Shown here: positions 35,249 through 44,139 of the stretch, piece by piece
Layout: every line of letters begins with the position of its first letter
Position numbering within the stretch: the stretch's first letter is position 1
Origin: Rhodobacter sp.
Lineage (GTDB): Bacteria > Pseudomonadota > Alphaproteobacteria > Rhodobacterales > Rhodobacteraceae
Reading direction: 5' to 3'
DNA length: 64,000 bases
NCBI GenBank assembly: GCA_020250445.1
Contig: JADCEF010000020.1
Coordinates: forward strand, 62,001-126,000
Made by a program: the position numbers and the translations under genes
Notes under the pieces: generated by a model
The model's input: only the letters and a program-made list of their open reading frames with translations
The model's database searches: none
What the model was told of the DNA's origin: nothing

Positions 35249-35851
35249 CTACCGGAGGCGCCGCAGGTAAACGTAGAAAGCGCCGCTGCCGCCATGCCGA
35301 AGATGCGCCTCTGACACCTGCAGCACAGCTGGCCCAAGCGGGGCCTGCATCAGCCATTGCGGCACCTGATGCCGCAGGATGCCATGGCGCCCGGGGACAG
35401 GGCCGTCATCGCTGGGTCGCCGCCCCTTGCCGGTGATGACAAGCACAAGCCGCAGTCCCTGGGCCTGTGCGCCCAGCACGAATCCGATCAACTGCGGATA
35501 CGCCGCTGCCAGCGTCAGCCCGTGCAGGTCGATCCGGGCTTGCGGGGTCAGCTTTCCGCGCGACATCCGGGCGAAAGCCTTGGCGTCCATGCGCAGCGGG
35601 GCCGCAGGCGGAGGGGCCGACGCACTCGCAAGAAGGTCATGCGCAAGCGCTGTCCGGGCTTTCTCTCCGACCCGGAATGTCTTCAGCGCGGGCGGGCCCG
35701 GCAGCACCTTTTCCTTTGGCCGTGCCAGCGGCAGGTCATCGCCGCCCGGGCGCAGATCCTGCCCCTTTGTGGGATGCATCGGCTGCGCCGTGCGGGCCAC
35801 CGCCTGCCAGAGGTCTTCTTCTTCAGGCCGAAGATACCGACGACGCACCAT
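35249..35851 (-). CDS. Smr/MutS2 C-terminal domain protein
   Basis: Protein of 200 residues with a basic, disordered N-terminus and a C-terminal Smr domain: IDLHGLTLAAAYPQLIGFVL, VLVITGKGRR, then RHGILRHQVPQWL and YVYLRRL. Smr domains act as nucleases or RNA/DNA-binding modules; the DLHG and GKG motifs are intact. It follows timA on the minus strand across a short ORF that may be the remnant of another gene. Confidence 0.9.
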   Translation of the reverse strand: MVRRRYLRPEEEDLWQAVARTAQPMHPTKGQDLRPGGDDLPLARPKEKVLPGPPALKTFRVGEKARTALAHDLLASASAPPPAAPLRMDAKAFARMSRGKLTPQARIDLHGLTLAAAYPQLIGFVLGAQAQGLRLVLVITGKGRRPSDDGPVPGRHGILRHQVPQWLMQAPLGPAVLQVSEAHLRHGGSGAFYVYLRRLR

Positions 35852-35854
35852 GTC

Positions 35855-36004
35855 TCAGGGGTCCGGAGGTATCGCAGAGGCGCGATAGACGGGCACCAAC
35901 GCGCTTGGCCGGTCGCCGTGCCTGATCCGGCGCGCGCCCCGGCTCCGATCCGGACTCATGGCGGCCAACACACCGGCAAGGACGAACGGCACAGCACCAC
36001 GCAC
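35855..36004 (-). pseudogene. Short ORF at the expected mltA position, possible deletion scar
   Basis: Frame of 49 codons starting GTG 11 bp after the timA stop and ending 3 bp before the Smr start. The first 15 residues (VRGAVPFVLAGVLAA) look like a signal peptide core; the rest is Arg/Pro-rich and matches nothing I know. From memory, Rhodobacterales often carry lytic transglycosylase mltA between timA and the Smr gene, so this may be a collapsed mltA. Unlike the gpsA scar, no diagnostic C-terminal motif survives, so the identity is speculative. Confidence 0.35.
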
Positions 36005-36014
36005 CGGCGTTCTG

Positions 36015-36677
36015 TTACTCGCCGGTGGCGACAAGCTGCCAGTTCGGGTCGTCGACCCCCATCCGGCGGGCAAATGTCCAAAGATCGCGCTGCCGCTTGA
36101 TCGCCGTCGGACTGCCTTCAACCACCTCGCCGGCCTTGTTGCGCACAACCGATGTAAGTTCTCCGACAAAGCGGACGGTGATCTCGGCCTCTTTGGACTC
36201 CCGGTCGAAGGTTGCGTTCTGAAGCACAAGCTCGCGCAGGCCGATGAAATGCGACTCAATGGTCAAGCCTTCACGCTCGCGCGCTTCGACAACCTCGGTG
36301 AAGGTCGCAAAGACATCCTGTGACAGGAATGGCCGGATGCCGGCAAGATCACCCTTCTCGAAGGCCATCAGGATCATCTCGTAGGCGCTGCGGGCACCGG
36401 TCAGGAACTCGCTTACCGAAAAGCTGGGCTCGGCCAGCTTCATCGCCGCCAGCGACTTGGCCGCTGCGCTGCCATCCGGCACGTGATCGACGATGTCGCG
36501 GTCCGGACCGCCCTCGATCACTTCGAAATCGCGTCGGGGCGGACGCGCGCGCAGGTCTTCAAGGGGTGCGGGCGGTTTTTCGAACCCTTCACGCGTGCCC
36601 AGGACAGAGCGCAGCTTGAGTATCAGAAAGATGGCCACACCGGCCAGAACCAGCAGTTGAATCACGGAATTGCCCAT
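36015..36677 (-). CDS. timA: Tim44/TimA family inner-membrane protein
   Basis: Protein of 220 residues with one N-terminal membrane helix (about 5-20), a charged linker and a C-terminal Tim44-like domain (about 85-215: SEFLTGARSAYEMILMAFEKGDLAGIRPFLS, FTEVVEAREREGLTIESHFIGL, DLWTFARRMGVDDPNWQLVATGE). It is the bacterial relative of the mitochondrial import protein Tim44, thought to assist membrane-protein handling. It is divergent from fxsA, next to secB, a protein-export neighbourhood. Confidence 0.9.
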   Translation of the reverse strand: MGNSVIQLLVLAGVAIFLILKLRSVLGTREGFEKPPAPLEDLRARPPRRDFEVIEGGPDRDIVDHVPDGSAAAKSLAAMKLAEPSFSVSEFLTGARSAYEMILMAFEKGDLAGIRPFLSQDVFATFTEVVEAREREGLTIESHFIGLRELVLQNATFDRESKEAEITVRFVGELTSVVRNKAGEVVEGSPTAIKRQRDLWTFARRMGVDDPNWQLVATGE

Positions 36678-36787
36678 TCAGACCTCGGAACGCGTGGCTC
36701 TTGGGTTGTTAACTTGCCACATCCTGCCCTATGTAGGGGACGGGAAGGCCCAAGTCCACCGCCAGACCCGGAAAGAGAACAGATGAG

Positions 36788-37285
36788 ATGTGGCTGCTTG
36801 CCCTGATCCTTGGTCTTCCGCTGATCGAGATTTCTCTTTACGTCACCGTCGGGGCCCGGCTGGGCCTTTGGCTGACGCTGGCAATTGTGATTGGAACGGC
36901 CGTCTTCGGCATCTGGTTGATCCGCAGTCAGGGAGAGCGCGCGCAGCGCGACCTGAAGGTGGCGCTGCAGACCCGCAGCAACCCGGCTTATGCCCTTGCA
37001 TCGGACGTTCTGATCGTGGTGGCGGGTGCCTTGCTTGTCTTGCCCGGCTTTTTCACCGATGTCTGCGGGATTGTGCTGTTGCTTCCCCCGGTCCGGCACG
37101 CGGTGATGCGCCTTGCGGAGCGGCGGGCCCGGGCTGCGGTGACCGCGCATCTGTATTCCGCTGCAAAGGCGGCAGCTTCGGGGATGGCGCAGTCACGCCC
37201 CAGGCCCGACGAGGTCATTGATACAACCTGGGAAGAATTGCCCGGGGACAGCGGCAAGCCACCCTCGGGCTGGACACGGCATTGA
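36788..37285 (+). CDS. fxsA: FxsA family membrane protein
   Basis: Protein of 165 residues with N-terminal membrane helices and a cytoplasmic tail. Family features: ALILGLPLIEISLYVTVGARLGLWLTL, a second hydrophobic segment, and SDVLIVVAGALLVLPGFFTDVCGIVLLLPPVR. FxsA in E. coli modulates phage exclusion by F plasmid PifA; its native role is unclear. Divergent from timA (110 bp) and 63 bp before secB. Confidence 0.92.
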   Translation: MWLLALILGLPLIEISLYVTVGARLGLWLTLAIVIGTAVFGIWLIRSQGERAQRDLKVALQTRSNPAYALASDVLIVVAGALLVLPGFFTDVCGIVLLLPPVRHAVMRLAERRARAAVTAHLYSAAKAAASGMAQSRPRPDEVIDTTWEELPGDSGKPPSGWTRH

Positions 37286-37348
37286 GCGCGCCGGTGTGAC
37301 CTGCTAGACAGCCTGCGACCGCGAATTGACCGGAAACAGGAGACCTTG

Positions 37349-37849
37349 ATGACTGAAGCAAACGGCAGCGCCGCCCCGGAGGCCCCCGCCCAGATACGGA
37401 TGCAGGTGCTGGCGCAATACATCCGCGATCTGTCCTTTGAGAACGCCATCGCACAGAAGGGCCTGATGAGCGGCGAGATTCAGCCCGACGTCACGGTTCA
37501 GGTCAGCCTCGATGCCCGCACGCGCCCGCAGCCGAACCAGTACGAGGTGATCAACAAGTTCCGCGTCACATCGAAGAACAAGGCGACGGGCGACAACCTG
37601 TTCCTGATGGAGCTGGAATATGCCGGTATCTTTCTGGTCGAAGGCGTGCCGGGGGAGCAGCTTCATCCCTTTCTGCTGATCGAATGTCCGCGCATGTTGT
37701 TTCCCTTCGTGCGCCGCATCATTTCGGACGTGACCCGCGATGGGGGCTTCCCGGCGCTGAACGTGGACACGGTGGATTACATGGCGCTGTACCGTCAGGA
37801 GCTTGCCCGCCGCGCCGAGGCAAAGAAACCGCCTGCCTCTCAGGCCTGA
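37349..37849 (+). CDS. secB: Protein-export chaperone SecB
   Basis: Cytosolic tetrameric chaperone that keeps preproteins unfolded for SecA, 166 residues. Recognised by IRMQVLAQYIRDLSFENAIA, VNINFKV-like VTVQVSLDARTR, FLMELEYAGIFLVEGVPGEQLHPFLLIECPRMLFPFVRRIISDVTRDGGFP and LNVDTVDYMALY. The ATG at 37349 has AGGAG upstream. It ends 3 bp from the convergent dnaQ stop. Confidence 0.97.
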   Translation: MTEANGSAAPEAPAQIRMQVLAQYIRDLSFENAIAQKGLMSGEIQPDVTVQVSLDARTRPQPNQYEVINKFRVTSKNKATGDNLFLMELEYAGIFLVEGVPGEQLHPFLLIECPRMLFPFVRRIISDVTRDGGFPALNVDTVDYMALYRQELARRAEAKKPPASQA

Positions 37850-37852
37850 GGA

Positions 37853-38545
37853 TCAGACCCGCCTTGGCCACAAGGCTGCTTCGCCCAGATTTGCCACAAA
37901 GGCGGCGTGGGCGGCAGCTTCGGTCTGGGTGATGCGCGGCGGAAGCGGCCGCTGGCGCGGTCCTGGCCGCCAGTCAGCGACCGTGACCGCGCCCGGTCTT
38001 TCACCGGTCGGCCCCGAAAGCACCAGATCGGGCTGCCTGCCGCCGACAAGCTCGAGATAGACCTCGGCAAGGATCCTGCTGTCCAGGAGTGCGCCGTGTT
38101 GTTCGCGCAAGGAGGTGTCCACGCCGAAGCGTCGGCAAAGCGCATCGAGAGACGCGGGCGAGCCGGGAAACCTTTTGCGCGCGATCAGAAGGGTATCAAC
38201 CGCACGATCCGCCGCCAGAAGCGGAAGCCCGGCCCAGGCCAGTTCGGCGTTGAGAAACTTCATGTCGAAGGCCGCGTTGTGAATGACCAGGGTGGCATCT
38301 TCGATGAAGTCCAAAAAAGCCTGTGCGACCGCCTTGAACACCGGTTTGTCGCGCAGGAAATCGTCGCCCAGACCGTGAACCTCGAAGGCTTCCTTCGGCA
38401 TCGGGCGCAGCGGATTGATATAGTGGTGAAATGTGCGCCCGGTGGGGACATGGTTGAAGAGTTCCACCGCGCCGATTTCAACGATCCGGTGGCCCTCGGC
38501 AGGCTCCAGTCCGGTCGTTTCCGTGTCCAGAACAATTTCACGCAT
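37853..38545 (-). CDS. dnaQ: DNA polymerase III epsilon subunit (proofreading exonuclease)
   Basis: 3'-5' exonuclease of the replicative polymerase, 230 residues. DEDDh catalytic residues are visible: LDTETTGLE (Asp, Glu), [12 protein letters not shown] (Asp) and [16 protein letters not shown] (His, Asp). A C-terminal extension (about 185-230) would bind the alpha subunit. Its ATG overlaps the end of coaE by 8 bp; maf-aroE-coaE-dnaQ form one overlapping minus-strand operon leading away from the oriC candidate. Confidence 0.96.
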   Translation of the reverse strand: MREIVLDTETTGLEPAEGHRIVEIGAVELFNHVPTGRTFHHYINPLRPMPKEAFEVHGLGDDFLRDKPVFKAVAQAFLDFIEDATLVIHNAAFDMKFLNAELAWAGLPLLAADRAVDTLLIARKRFPGSPASLDALCRRFGVDTSLREQHGALLDSRILAEVYLELVGGRQPDLVLSGPTGERPGAVTVADWRPGPRQRPLPPRITQTEAAAHAAFVANLGEAALWPRRV

Positions 38546-39131
38546 GATGGGTTTCCCGAATGTACCGGATCAAGGCCTGCACGCAGGCCCGGACCGAAGG
38601 AAGGCTGAGCGTTTCGATCAGATGTGTGCCCCGTGCCCGCTTTTCCCGGTCCGGCAACTGCTTTGCAAGCAGGGTCTGGAACAGGGCCTCTGTCATGCCG
38701 GGCCGGGCCATGACGCGGGCGCGCTGAAGTGCTGGCGGCGCGGTGACGACAAGGGATGCATCCACCCCGCCATCTGCGCCGGTCTCGAACAGAAGCGGGA
38801 TATCCAGAAGCAGGATGTCCGCCGGGGTTTCGGCAACGAACCGGGCACGGTCTGCAACCACCAGCGGATGCACGATGGCCTCGATCCTGGACAATGCGCT
38901 GGAATCCTCTGCGATGGCGCGGCGCAGCTCATCGCGGCGGATGGCCCCCTGCACTTCGGCTTGCGGAAACAAAGCCGAAAGCGGTGCAACCGCCGCACCG
39001 CCTTCGGCGTAAAGCCGGTGCACCGCCTGATCTGCATCCCAGACCGGCACCCCTTCTGCCGCGAAGAGGCCCGCAGTGGTGGACTTGCCCATGCCGATGG
39101 AACCGGTGAGCCCGAGCCGAAAGGCGGTCAT
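38538..39131 (-). CDS. coaE: Dephospho-CoA kinase
   Basis: Last enzyme of coenzyme A synthesis, phosphorylating the 3'-OH of dephospho-CoA. It has 197 residues with the P-loop [17 protein letters not shown] at the N-terminus, [12 protein letters not shown] (catalytic Asp), [10 protein letters not shown] and [15 protein letters not shown] overlap with the aroE stop. Length is standard. Confidence 0.95.
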   Translation of the reverse strand: MTAFRLGLTGSIGMGKSTTAGLFAAEGVPVWDADQAVHRLYAEGGAAVAPLSALFPQAEVQGAIRRDELRRAIAEDSSALSRIEAIVHPLVVADRARFVAETPADILLLDIPLLFETGADGGVDASLVVTAPPALQRARVMARPGMTEALFQTLLAKQLPDREKRARGTHLIETLSLPSVRACVQALIRYIRETHHA

Positions 39132-39967
39132 GAGGAAAGAACGGCGGCCCGCGTTGCCGCATCGACATCAGGCCGGGTTCCGAACCACCTTTCAAAGCCC
39201 GGGGCCGCCTGGTGAAGAAGCATGCCCAGGCCATCGACGACCGTGCATCCCGCCTGTTCTGCCTGATCGAGGAAGGCGGTACGCAGCGGAGTGTAGACCA
39301 GGTCTGTCACCAGGGCCTTTGGATTGAGCGACGCCATCGGCACCTTGAATTCGGGCTTGCCAGTCATTCCGAGCGCTGTGGTGTTCACAACCGTCGTGGC
39401 ACCTTCGAGAAACATTTCCGACTGGACCCAATCGTAGACGTGAATCTTTGCGCCGAAGTCGGATCTGAGCGCCTCTGCGCGGGCCCGGGTCCGGTTGGCA
39501 ACCCGGATCTCTGGCACACCAACCTCGATCAAGGCCGCGACAATGGCCCTGGCCGCACCGCCGGCACCGAAGACAACGGCGGGACCTGCGGACGGTGCCC
39601 ATCCGGGGGCATGTTGGCGAAGGTTGGCGATAAAGCCGGAACCATCGGTGTTATCTGCGAAAACCCTGCCATCCTTGCGGAAAATCAGCGTATTGGCGGC
39701 ACCGATCAGAGCGGCGCGATCGGTGACGATATCTGCCAGGGACAGGATGGTTTCCTTGTGGGGAATTGTTACATTCAAACCGACAAAGCCCAGCTTGGGC
39801 AGCACTGCCAAAGCTTCTTTCAGGTCTGCCTGACCCACATCCATCGGAATGTAGAAGCCCTTGATCGCGTAGCGCCGCAGCCAATAGCCATGCAGCGAAG
39901 GGGAGCGGCTGTGTGCGACCGGCGAGCCGATCACGCCGGCCAGAGGGATGCGGGGCACGTCGGTCAT
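39128..39967 (-). CDS. aroE: Shikimate dehydrogenase
   Basis: NADPH-dependent reduction of 3-dehydroshikimate in aromatic amino-acid synthesis, 279 residues. Substrate site: [25 protein letters not shown] (catalytic Lys) and ADNTDGSGF. Rossmann fold: [16 protein letters not shown] and [13 protein letters not shown]-terminal [15 protein letters not shown] is typical. The start is ATG 39967 ([11 protein letters not shown]), in ATGA overlap with the maf stop; eight upstream codons are unlikely. Confidence 0.95.
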   Translation of the reverse strand: MTDVPRIPLAGVIGSPVAHSRSPSLHGYWLRRYAIKGFYIPMDVGQADLKEALAVLPKLGFVGLNVTIPHKETILSLADIVTDRAALIGAANTLIFRKDGRVFADNTDGSGFIANLRQHAPGWAPSAGPAVVFGAGGAARAIVAALIEVGVPEIRVANRTRARAEALRSDFGAKIHVYDWVQSEMFLEGATTVVNTTALGMTGKPEFKVPMASLNPKALVTDLVYTPLRTAFLDQAEQAGCTVVDGLGMLLHQAAPGFERWFGTRPDVDAATRAAVLSS

Positions 39968-40581
39968 GCCGGTATGATGCCACGGTCGCAAAGGTGGTTC
40001 AGAACGGTCAGCAAAGGCAAACCCAGAACGGTGAAATGATCGCCTTCCACCACCGAGAACAGCCTGATCCCTTCGTCCTCAATGCGGTAGGTTCCAACAC
40101 TGTGACGCGCTGCGTCCCAGTTGCGGGCAAGATAATCGTCAAGGAATGCGTCCGAGAACATCCTCATCGTCATCCGTGCCTTTCCGACATGCCGCCAAAC
40201 CGGCCTGCCCCTATCATATAGCACGGCAGCAGAATGAAGCAGGTGTGTCTGACCGCGAAGCCTTTGCAACTGTGCCCGCGCTGCATCAGCGGTTTCCGCC
40301 TTGGCCCAGGCCTGTCCGGCAAAGTCCAGCACCTGATCACATCCGATGACAATGGCATCAGGAAACCGGCCGGCGATCTTGTGCGCCTTGGCATCGGCCA
40401 GGGCATCGGCGATGTCCCTTGGGCTGGCACCCTCGGCCGCCATCGACATGCGCATGGCTTCTTCATCGATCCGGGCTGCCACGGCGGAAATTGCCAGTCC
40501 GGCGGCGCGCAGCATGTGCGCGCGCGTTGCGGATGCGGAAGCCAGCACGATGTCTCTGTTCTGTCGCGACGGTGTCACCAT
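39964..40581 (-). CDS. maf: Maf family nucleoside triphosphate pyrophosphatase
   Basis: House-cleaning pyrophosphatase that removes non-canonical or uridine-type nucleotides, about 205 residues. Family motifs: [41 protein letters not shown] (catalytic Asp), [15 protein letters not shown] and [36 protein letters not shown]. The start is uncertain: ATG 40581 ([15 protein letters not shown]) lacks a good Shine-Dalgarno. It is the first gene to the left of the oriC candidate. Confidence 0.92.
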   Translation of the reverse strand: MVTPSRQNRDIVLASASATRAHMLRAAGLAISAVAARIDEEAMRMSMAAEGASPRDIADALADAKAHKIAGRFPDAIVIGCDQVLDFAGQAWAKAETADAARAQLQRLRGQTHLLHSAAVLYDRGRPVWRHVGKARMTMRMFSDAFLDDYLARNWDAARHSVGTYRIEDEGIRLFSVVEGDHFTVLGLPLLTVLNHLCDRGIIPA

Positions 40582-40983
40582 GGGGATAATCGTGATATGT
40601 TCCTGTTTGTCACGCAAGGGATGCTTGCACGGGTTCCGGGGTTTCCAACCGCGCCGGAACCCATCAGCAGGGACCGACCGCGGTTATCCACGGGCGGATA
40701 ACGGATCGGCGTTGCGGCGGGATTTCTTCGCGCAAATGCGACAATGACAAGATCGCCCACAGGGACATCACATCATATCTTATGTACAACACATTGAATT
40801 GACGTATTTTATTTAAGAAACCTGACCGGATTTCCTGTTCATCCCAGTGTTGCCCACAGATTTCGGCTTGTGGACAAAGCAATGTGCAACCTTGGCAATC
40901 CTGTTATCCTGAGCCGCTACTGCATCATTTTCTTTAAGATTCTTTTCCGGATAGAAAGAGGATGAGAACCGGAGACATGACCG
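40582..40983. other. Candidate chromosomal replication origin (oriC)
   Basis: Gene-free 402 bp between divergent maf and hemJ. DnaA-box-like 9-mers relative to TTATCCACA: TTATCCACG (40684-40692), TTATCCGCC on the minus strand (40693-40701), TTGCCCACA (40850-40858), TTGTCCACA on the minus strand (40869-40877) and TTATCCTGA (40914-40922). An AT-rich block at about 40769-40822 could be the unwinding element. Flanking genes are transcribed outward, and parAB/parS lie 3-8 kb to the right, as near many alphaproteobacterial origins. dnaA is not in the window, and no origin activity can be shown from sequence alone. Confidence 0.6.
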
Positions 40984-41433
40984 ATGGGAAATTTTCTTGC
41001 AGACATGTACCTATGGGTGAAGGCGTTCCACGTGATGGCGGTCATCGCCTGGATGGCCGGGCTGTTCTATTTGCCGCGCTTGTTTGTGTACCACGCCGAG
41101 AGGGCCGGTCATGGGCAGGATATGGATACGTTGTTCCAGACCATGGAACTGAAGCTTTATCGTGTGATCATGGGACCTGCGGCCGTTGCTGCCTGGCTGT
41201 TCGGGCTTGCTCTGGTGATGACGCCCGGGATCGTGGATTGGTCGCAGGTCTGGCCTTGGGCGAAGGCTGTATCCGTTCTTGGCATGACCTGGTTTCATTA
41301 TTGGCTTGGCGAAAGGCGCAAGGAATTTTCCACAGGCCGCAACAGATTGACCGGTCGCCATTACCGGATGATGAACGAGGTTCCGACGCTGTTGATGGTG
41401 GTGATCGTGTTGTCGGTCATTGTCAGGTTCTGA
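40984..41433 (+). CDS. hemJ: Protoporphyrinogen oxidase HemJ
   Basis: Integral membrane enzyme that oxidises protoporphyrinogen IX, replacing HemG/HemY-type oxidases in most alphaproteobacteria. It has 149 residues and four membrane helices. Family signatures are WVKAFHVMAVIAWMAGLFYLPRLFVYH (conserved His and Trp), the KLYRVIMGPA helix and the WFHYWLGERRKEF and NEVPTLLMVVIVLSVIV segments. Start ATG 40984 with GGAG upstream. First gene to the right of the oriC candidate and 122 bp before rho. Confidence 0.93.
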   Translation: MGNFLADMYLWVKAFHVMAVIAWMAGLFYLPRLFVYHAERAGHGQDMDTLFQTMELKLYRVIMGPAAVAAWLFGLALVMTPGIVDWSQVWPWAKAVSVLGMTWFHYWLGERRKEFSTGRNRLTGRHYRMMNEVPTLLMVVIVLSVIVRF

Positions 41434-41555
41434 TCCGTTGACTTCGCGATATCCGGGGCGTATCTGACCGCTGCGGGGCCGTCCGGCCCGGGCATTCTCC
41501 CTGTTGCGACTTTGGGGGCCCTCCAATTGGGGCCTATGTGTGTGTGGGCATTCTC

Positions 41556-42827
41556 ATGACCAATGAACGACTGAACCTGTCCGATCTCAAGGCCAAGACC
41601 CCGGCGGATCTGCTGTCGATGGCGGAGGAATGGGAAATCGAGAACGCGCCCTCGATGCGCAAAGGCGAGATGATGTTCTCGATCCTCAAGGAGCATGCTG
41701 AGGAAGGCTGGGAAATCGGGGGGGACGGTGTTCTGGAAGTGCTGCAGGACGGCTTCGGTTTTCTGCGCTCCAAGGAGGCGAACTACCTGCCGGGACCGGA
41801 CGATATCTATGTCTCGCCGGATATTTTGCGGCAGTTTTCGTTGAGGACGGGCGATACCATTGAGGGCGACATTGCCGCGCCGCGGGATACCGAGCGTTAC
41901 TTCTGCATGACGAAGGTGACGCGGATCAACTTTGATGATCCGGAAAAGGCGCGCCACAAGGTGCACTTCGACAACCTGACGCCGCTTTACCCTGACGAGC
42001 GTTTGAAGATGGAAGTTGAGGATCCGACAATCCGGGATCGGTCGGCGCGCATTATCGACCTTGTGGCACCGATCGGGAAGGGTCAGCGCGGGTTGATCGT
42101 TGCGCCGCCGCGAACGGGCAAGACCGTGCTGTTGCAGAATATCGCGCATTCGATCGCCACCAATCACCCGGAATGTTATCTGATCGTTCTACTGATCGAT
42201 GAGCGACCGGAAGAGGTGACGGACATGCAGCGATCGGTGAAGGGTGAGGTGGTATCATCCACTTTCGACGAACCGGCGACCCGCCATGTTGCCGTGGCTG
42301 AAATGGTCATCGAGAAAGCCAAGCGCCTGGTCGAGCATAAGCGCGATGTCGTGATTCTGCTGGATTCGATTACCCGTCTTGGCCGGGCCTTCAACACGGT
42401 TGTTCCATCGTCAGGCAAGGTACTGACCGGCGGGGTGGATGCCAATGCGCTGCAGCGGCCAAAGCGATTTTTCGGAGCGGCACGCAACATCGAAGAGGGC
42501 GGGTCGCTGACCATCATCGCCACGGCGCTGATCGACACCGGCAGCCGCATGGATGAAGTGATCTTCGAGGAGTTCAAGGGCACAGGCAATTCCGAAATCG
42601 TGCTTGACCGCAAGGTAGCGGACAAGCGGGTTTTTCCGGCGATGGACATTCTGAAATCCGGCACCCGGAAGGAGGACCTTCTGGTGGACAAGGCAGACCT
42701 TCAGAAGACCTATGTGTTGCGGCGGATCCTGAATCCGATGGGGACGACGGATGCGATCGAATTCCTGATATCGAAGTTGAAACAGACAAAGTCGAATGCA
42801 GAGTTTTTTGAGTCCATGAACACCTGA
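41556..42827 (+). CDS. rho: Transcription termination factor Rho
   Basis: Hexameric RNA helicase that terminates transcription, 423 residues from ATG 41556 ([20 protein letters not shown]). The N-terminal RNA-binding domain includes [17 protein letters not shown]. Walker A is [15 protein letters not shown], then [13 protein letters not shown], Walker [17 protein letters not shown], the Q-loop/R-loop [20 protein letters not shown] and the arginine finger region. The 122-bp leader shows no clear attenuator. Confidence 0.97.
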   Translation: MTNERLNLSDLKAKTPADLLSMAEEWEIENAPSMRKGEMMFSILKEHAEEGWEIGGDGVLEVLQDGFGFLRSKEANYLPGPDDIYVSPDILRQFSLRTGDTIEGDIAAPRDTERYFCMTKVTRINFDDPEKARHKVHFDNLTPLYPDERLKMEVEDPTIRDRSARIIDLVAPIGKGQRGLIVAPPRTGKTVLLQNIAHSIATNHPECYLIVLLIDERPEEVTDMQRSVKGEVVSSTFDEPATRHVAVAEMVIEKAKRLVEHKRDVVILLDSITRLGRAFNTVVPSSGKVLTGGVDANALQRPKRFFGAARNIEEGGSLTIIATALIDTGSRMDEVIFEEFKGTGNSEIVLDRKVADKRVFPAMDILKSGTRKEDLLVDKADLQKTYVLRRILNPMGTTDAIEFLISKLKQTKSNAEFFESMNT

Positions 42828-42855
42828 TCCGTCTGGCCTGCCAGGATGCCATGGA

Positions 42856-44139
42856 ATGGATACGATTTTCGCCCTGGCCACGGCCCGAGGCAAGGCGGGC
42901 GTGGCGATCATCCGGATTTCTGGCCCGGCGTCGCATGATGCTGTCCGGCATCTTGCGGGTGATGTTCCGGAGATGCGCCGGGCTGTTCTTCGGACATTGC
43001 GGTCGGGTGGCGAAGTGCTTGACCAGGGGCTTGTTCTGACGTTTTGCGAAGGCTCTGGCTTTACCGGGGAACGCGCGGCGGAGTTGCAGCTTCATGGCAG
43101 CACGGCCGTGACGAGCGCTGTTCTGAAGGTACTTTCCGGGTTGCCGGGCCTGAGACAGGCTGAGCCGGGAGAGTTCACGCGCCGCGCGCTGGAGAATGAC
43201 CGGCTTGACCTGGCGCAGGTTGAAGGCTTGGCAGATCTGATTGATGCGGAAACGGAAATTCAGCGCAAGCAAGCCCTGCGGGTTTTGTCCGGTGCCATCG
43301 GGAAACGGGTGCTGCTGTGGCGCGACAAGCTGATTCGTGCAGCGGCGTTGTTGGAGGCGACAATCGATTTTGCCGAGGAGGATGTTCCCGTTGACGTTGC
43401 GCCGGAGGTTCTTGAGATTCTGGATACGCTGCTGGCCGAATTCCGGGCTGAAACTGACGGTGTAAGGATTGCCGAGAGGGTGCGCGACGGCTTCGAGGTG
43501 GCGATCATAGGTCGGCCAAACAGCGGAAAGTCAACTTTGATCAATATGTTAGCTGGGCGGGAAGTGGCCTTGACATCTGATGTCCCGGGGACCACGCGGG
43601 ATATCGTCGAGGTCCGGATGGACTTGAAGGGTCTTGCGGTGACCATGCTGGATACGGCAGGTCTGCGCCAGACAGATGACAGGATAGAGCAGCTTGGCAT
43701 CGGGCGCGCGCGCGCGCGCGCCGAGGCGGCGGATTTGCGGGTTTTTCTGATGGATGAGGCCGGACTGCCGGATGGGATGAGGCCGGTGCCGGGTGATGTG
43801 GTGGTCAGGGGCAAGGCTGACCTGGGGGCCAGCGGCCCTGCGGTTTCAGGCCTGACGGGCGAGGGCGTGCAGGAGCTTGTGGATCAGATCTCTGCCGAGT
43901 TGTCAGGCCGGGTTGCGGGATCTGGCACCTTGACGCGCGAACGGCACCGCGTGGCGTTGATGCGGGGAATCGATGCTTTGGAAGCAGCTCGAATTGAGGT
44001 AAGCAAGACAGCAGCGCGGACCGAGATTGCTGCAGAGGACATTCGTGCGGCGATTCGGGCGCTTGAGTCCCTTTTGGGCGGAATTGGCGTTGAAGCAGTG
44101 CTGGACGAAGTCTTTTCACGCTTCTGCATAGGCAAGTGA
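42856..44139 (+). CDS. mnmE: tRNA uridine-5-carboxymethylaminomethyl GTPase MnmE
   Basis: With MnmG it modifies U34 of tRNAs. It has 427 residues. The N-terminal folate-binding domain begins [24 protein letters not shown]; a helical domain encloses the G domain: [34 protein letters not shown] (G1, G2) and [11 protein letters not shown] (G3). The C-terminal motif FCIGK carries the catalytic cysteine. Its stop overlaps the mnmG GTG (GTGA). Co-oriented with replication from the oriC candidate. Confidence 0.97.
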   Translation: MDTIFALATARGKAGVAIIRISGPASHDAVRHLAGDVPEMRRAVLRTLRSGGEVLDQGLVLTFCEGSGFTGERAAELQLHGSTAVTSAVLKVLSGLPGLRQAEPGEFTRRALENDRLDLAQVEGLADLIDAETEIQRKQALRVLSGAIGKRVLLWRDKLIRAAALLEATIDFAEEDVPVDVAPEVLEILDTLLAEFRAETDGVRIAERVRDGFEVAIIGRPNSGKSTLINMLAGREVALTSDVPGTTRDIVEVRMDLKGLAVTMLDTAGLRQTDDRIEQLGIGRARARAEAADLRVFLMDEAGLPDGMRPVPGDVVVRGKADLGASGPAVSGLTGEGVQELVDQISAELSGRVAGSGTLTRERHRVALMRGIDALEAARIEVSKTAARTEIAAEDIRAAIRALESLLGGIGVEAVLDEVFSRFCIGK

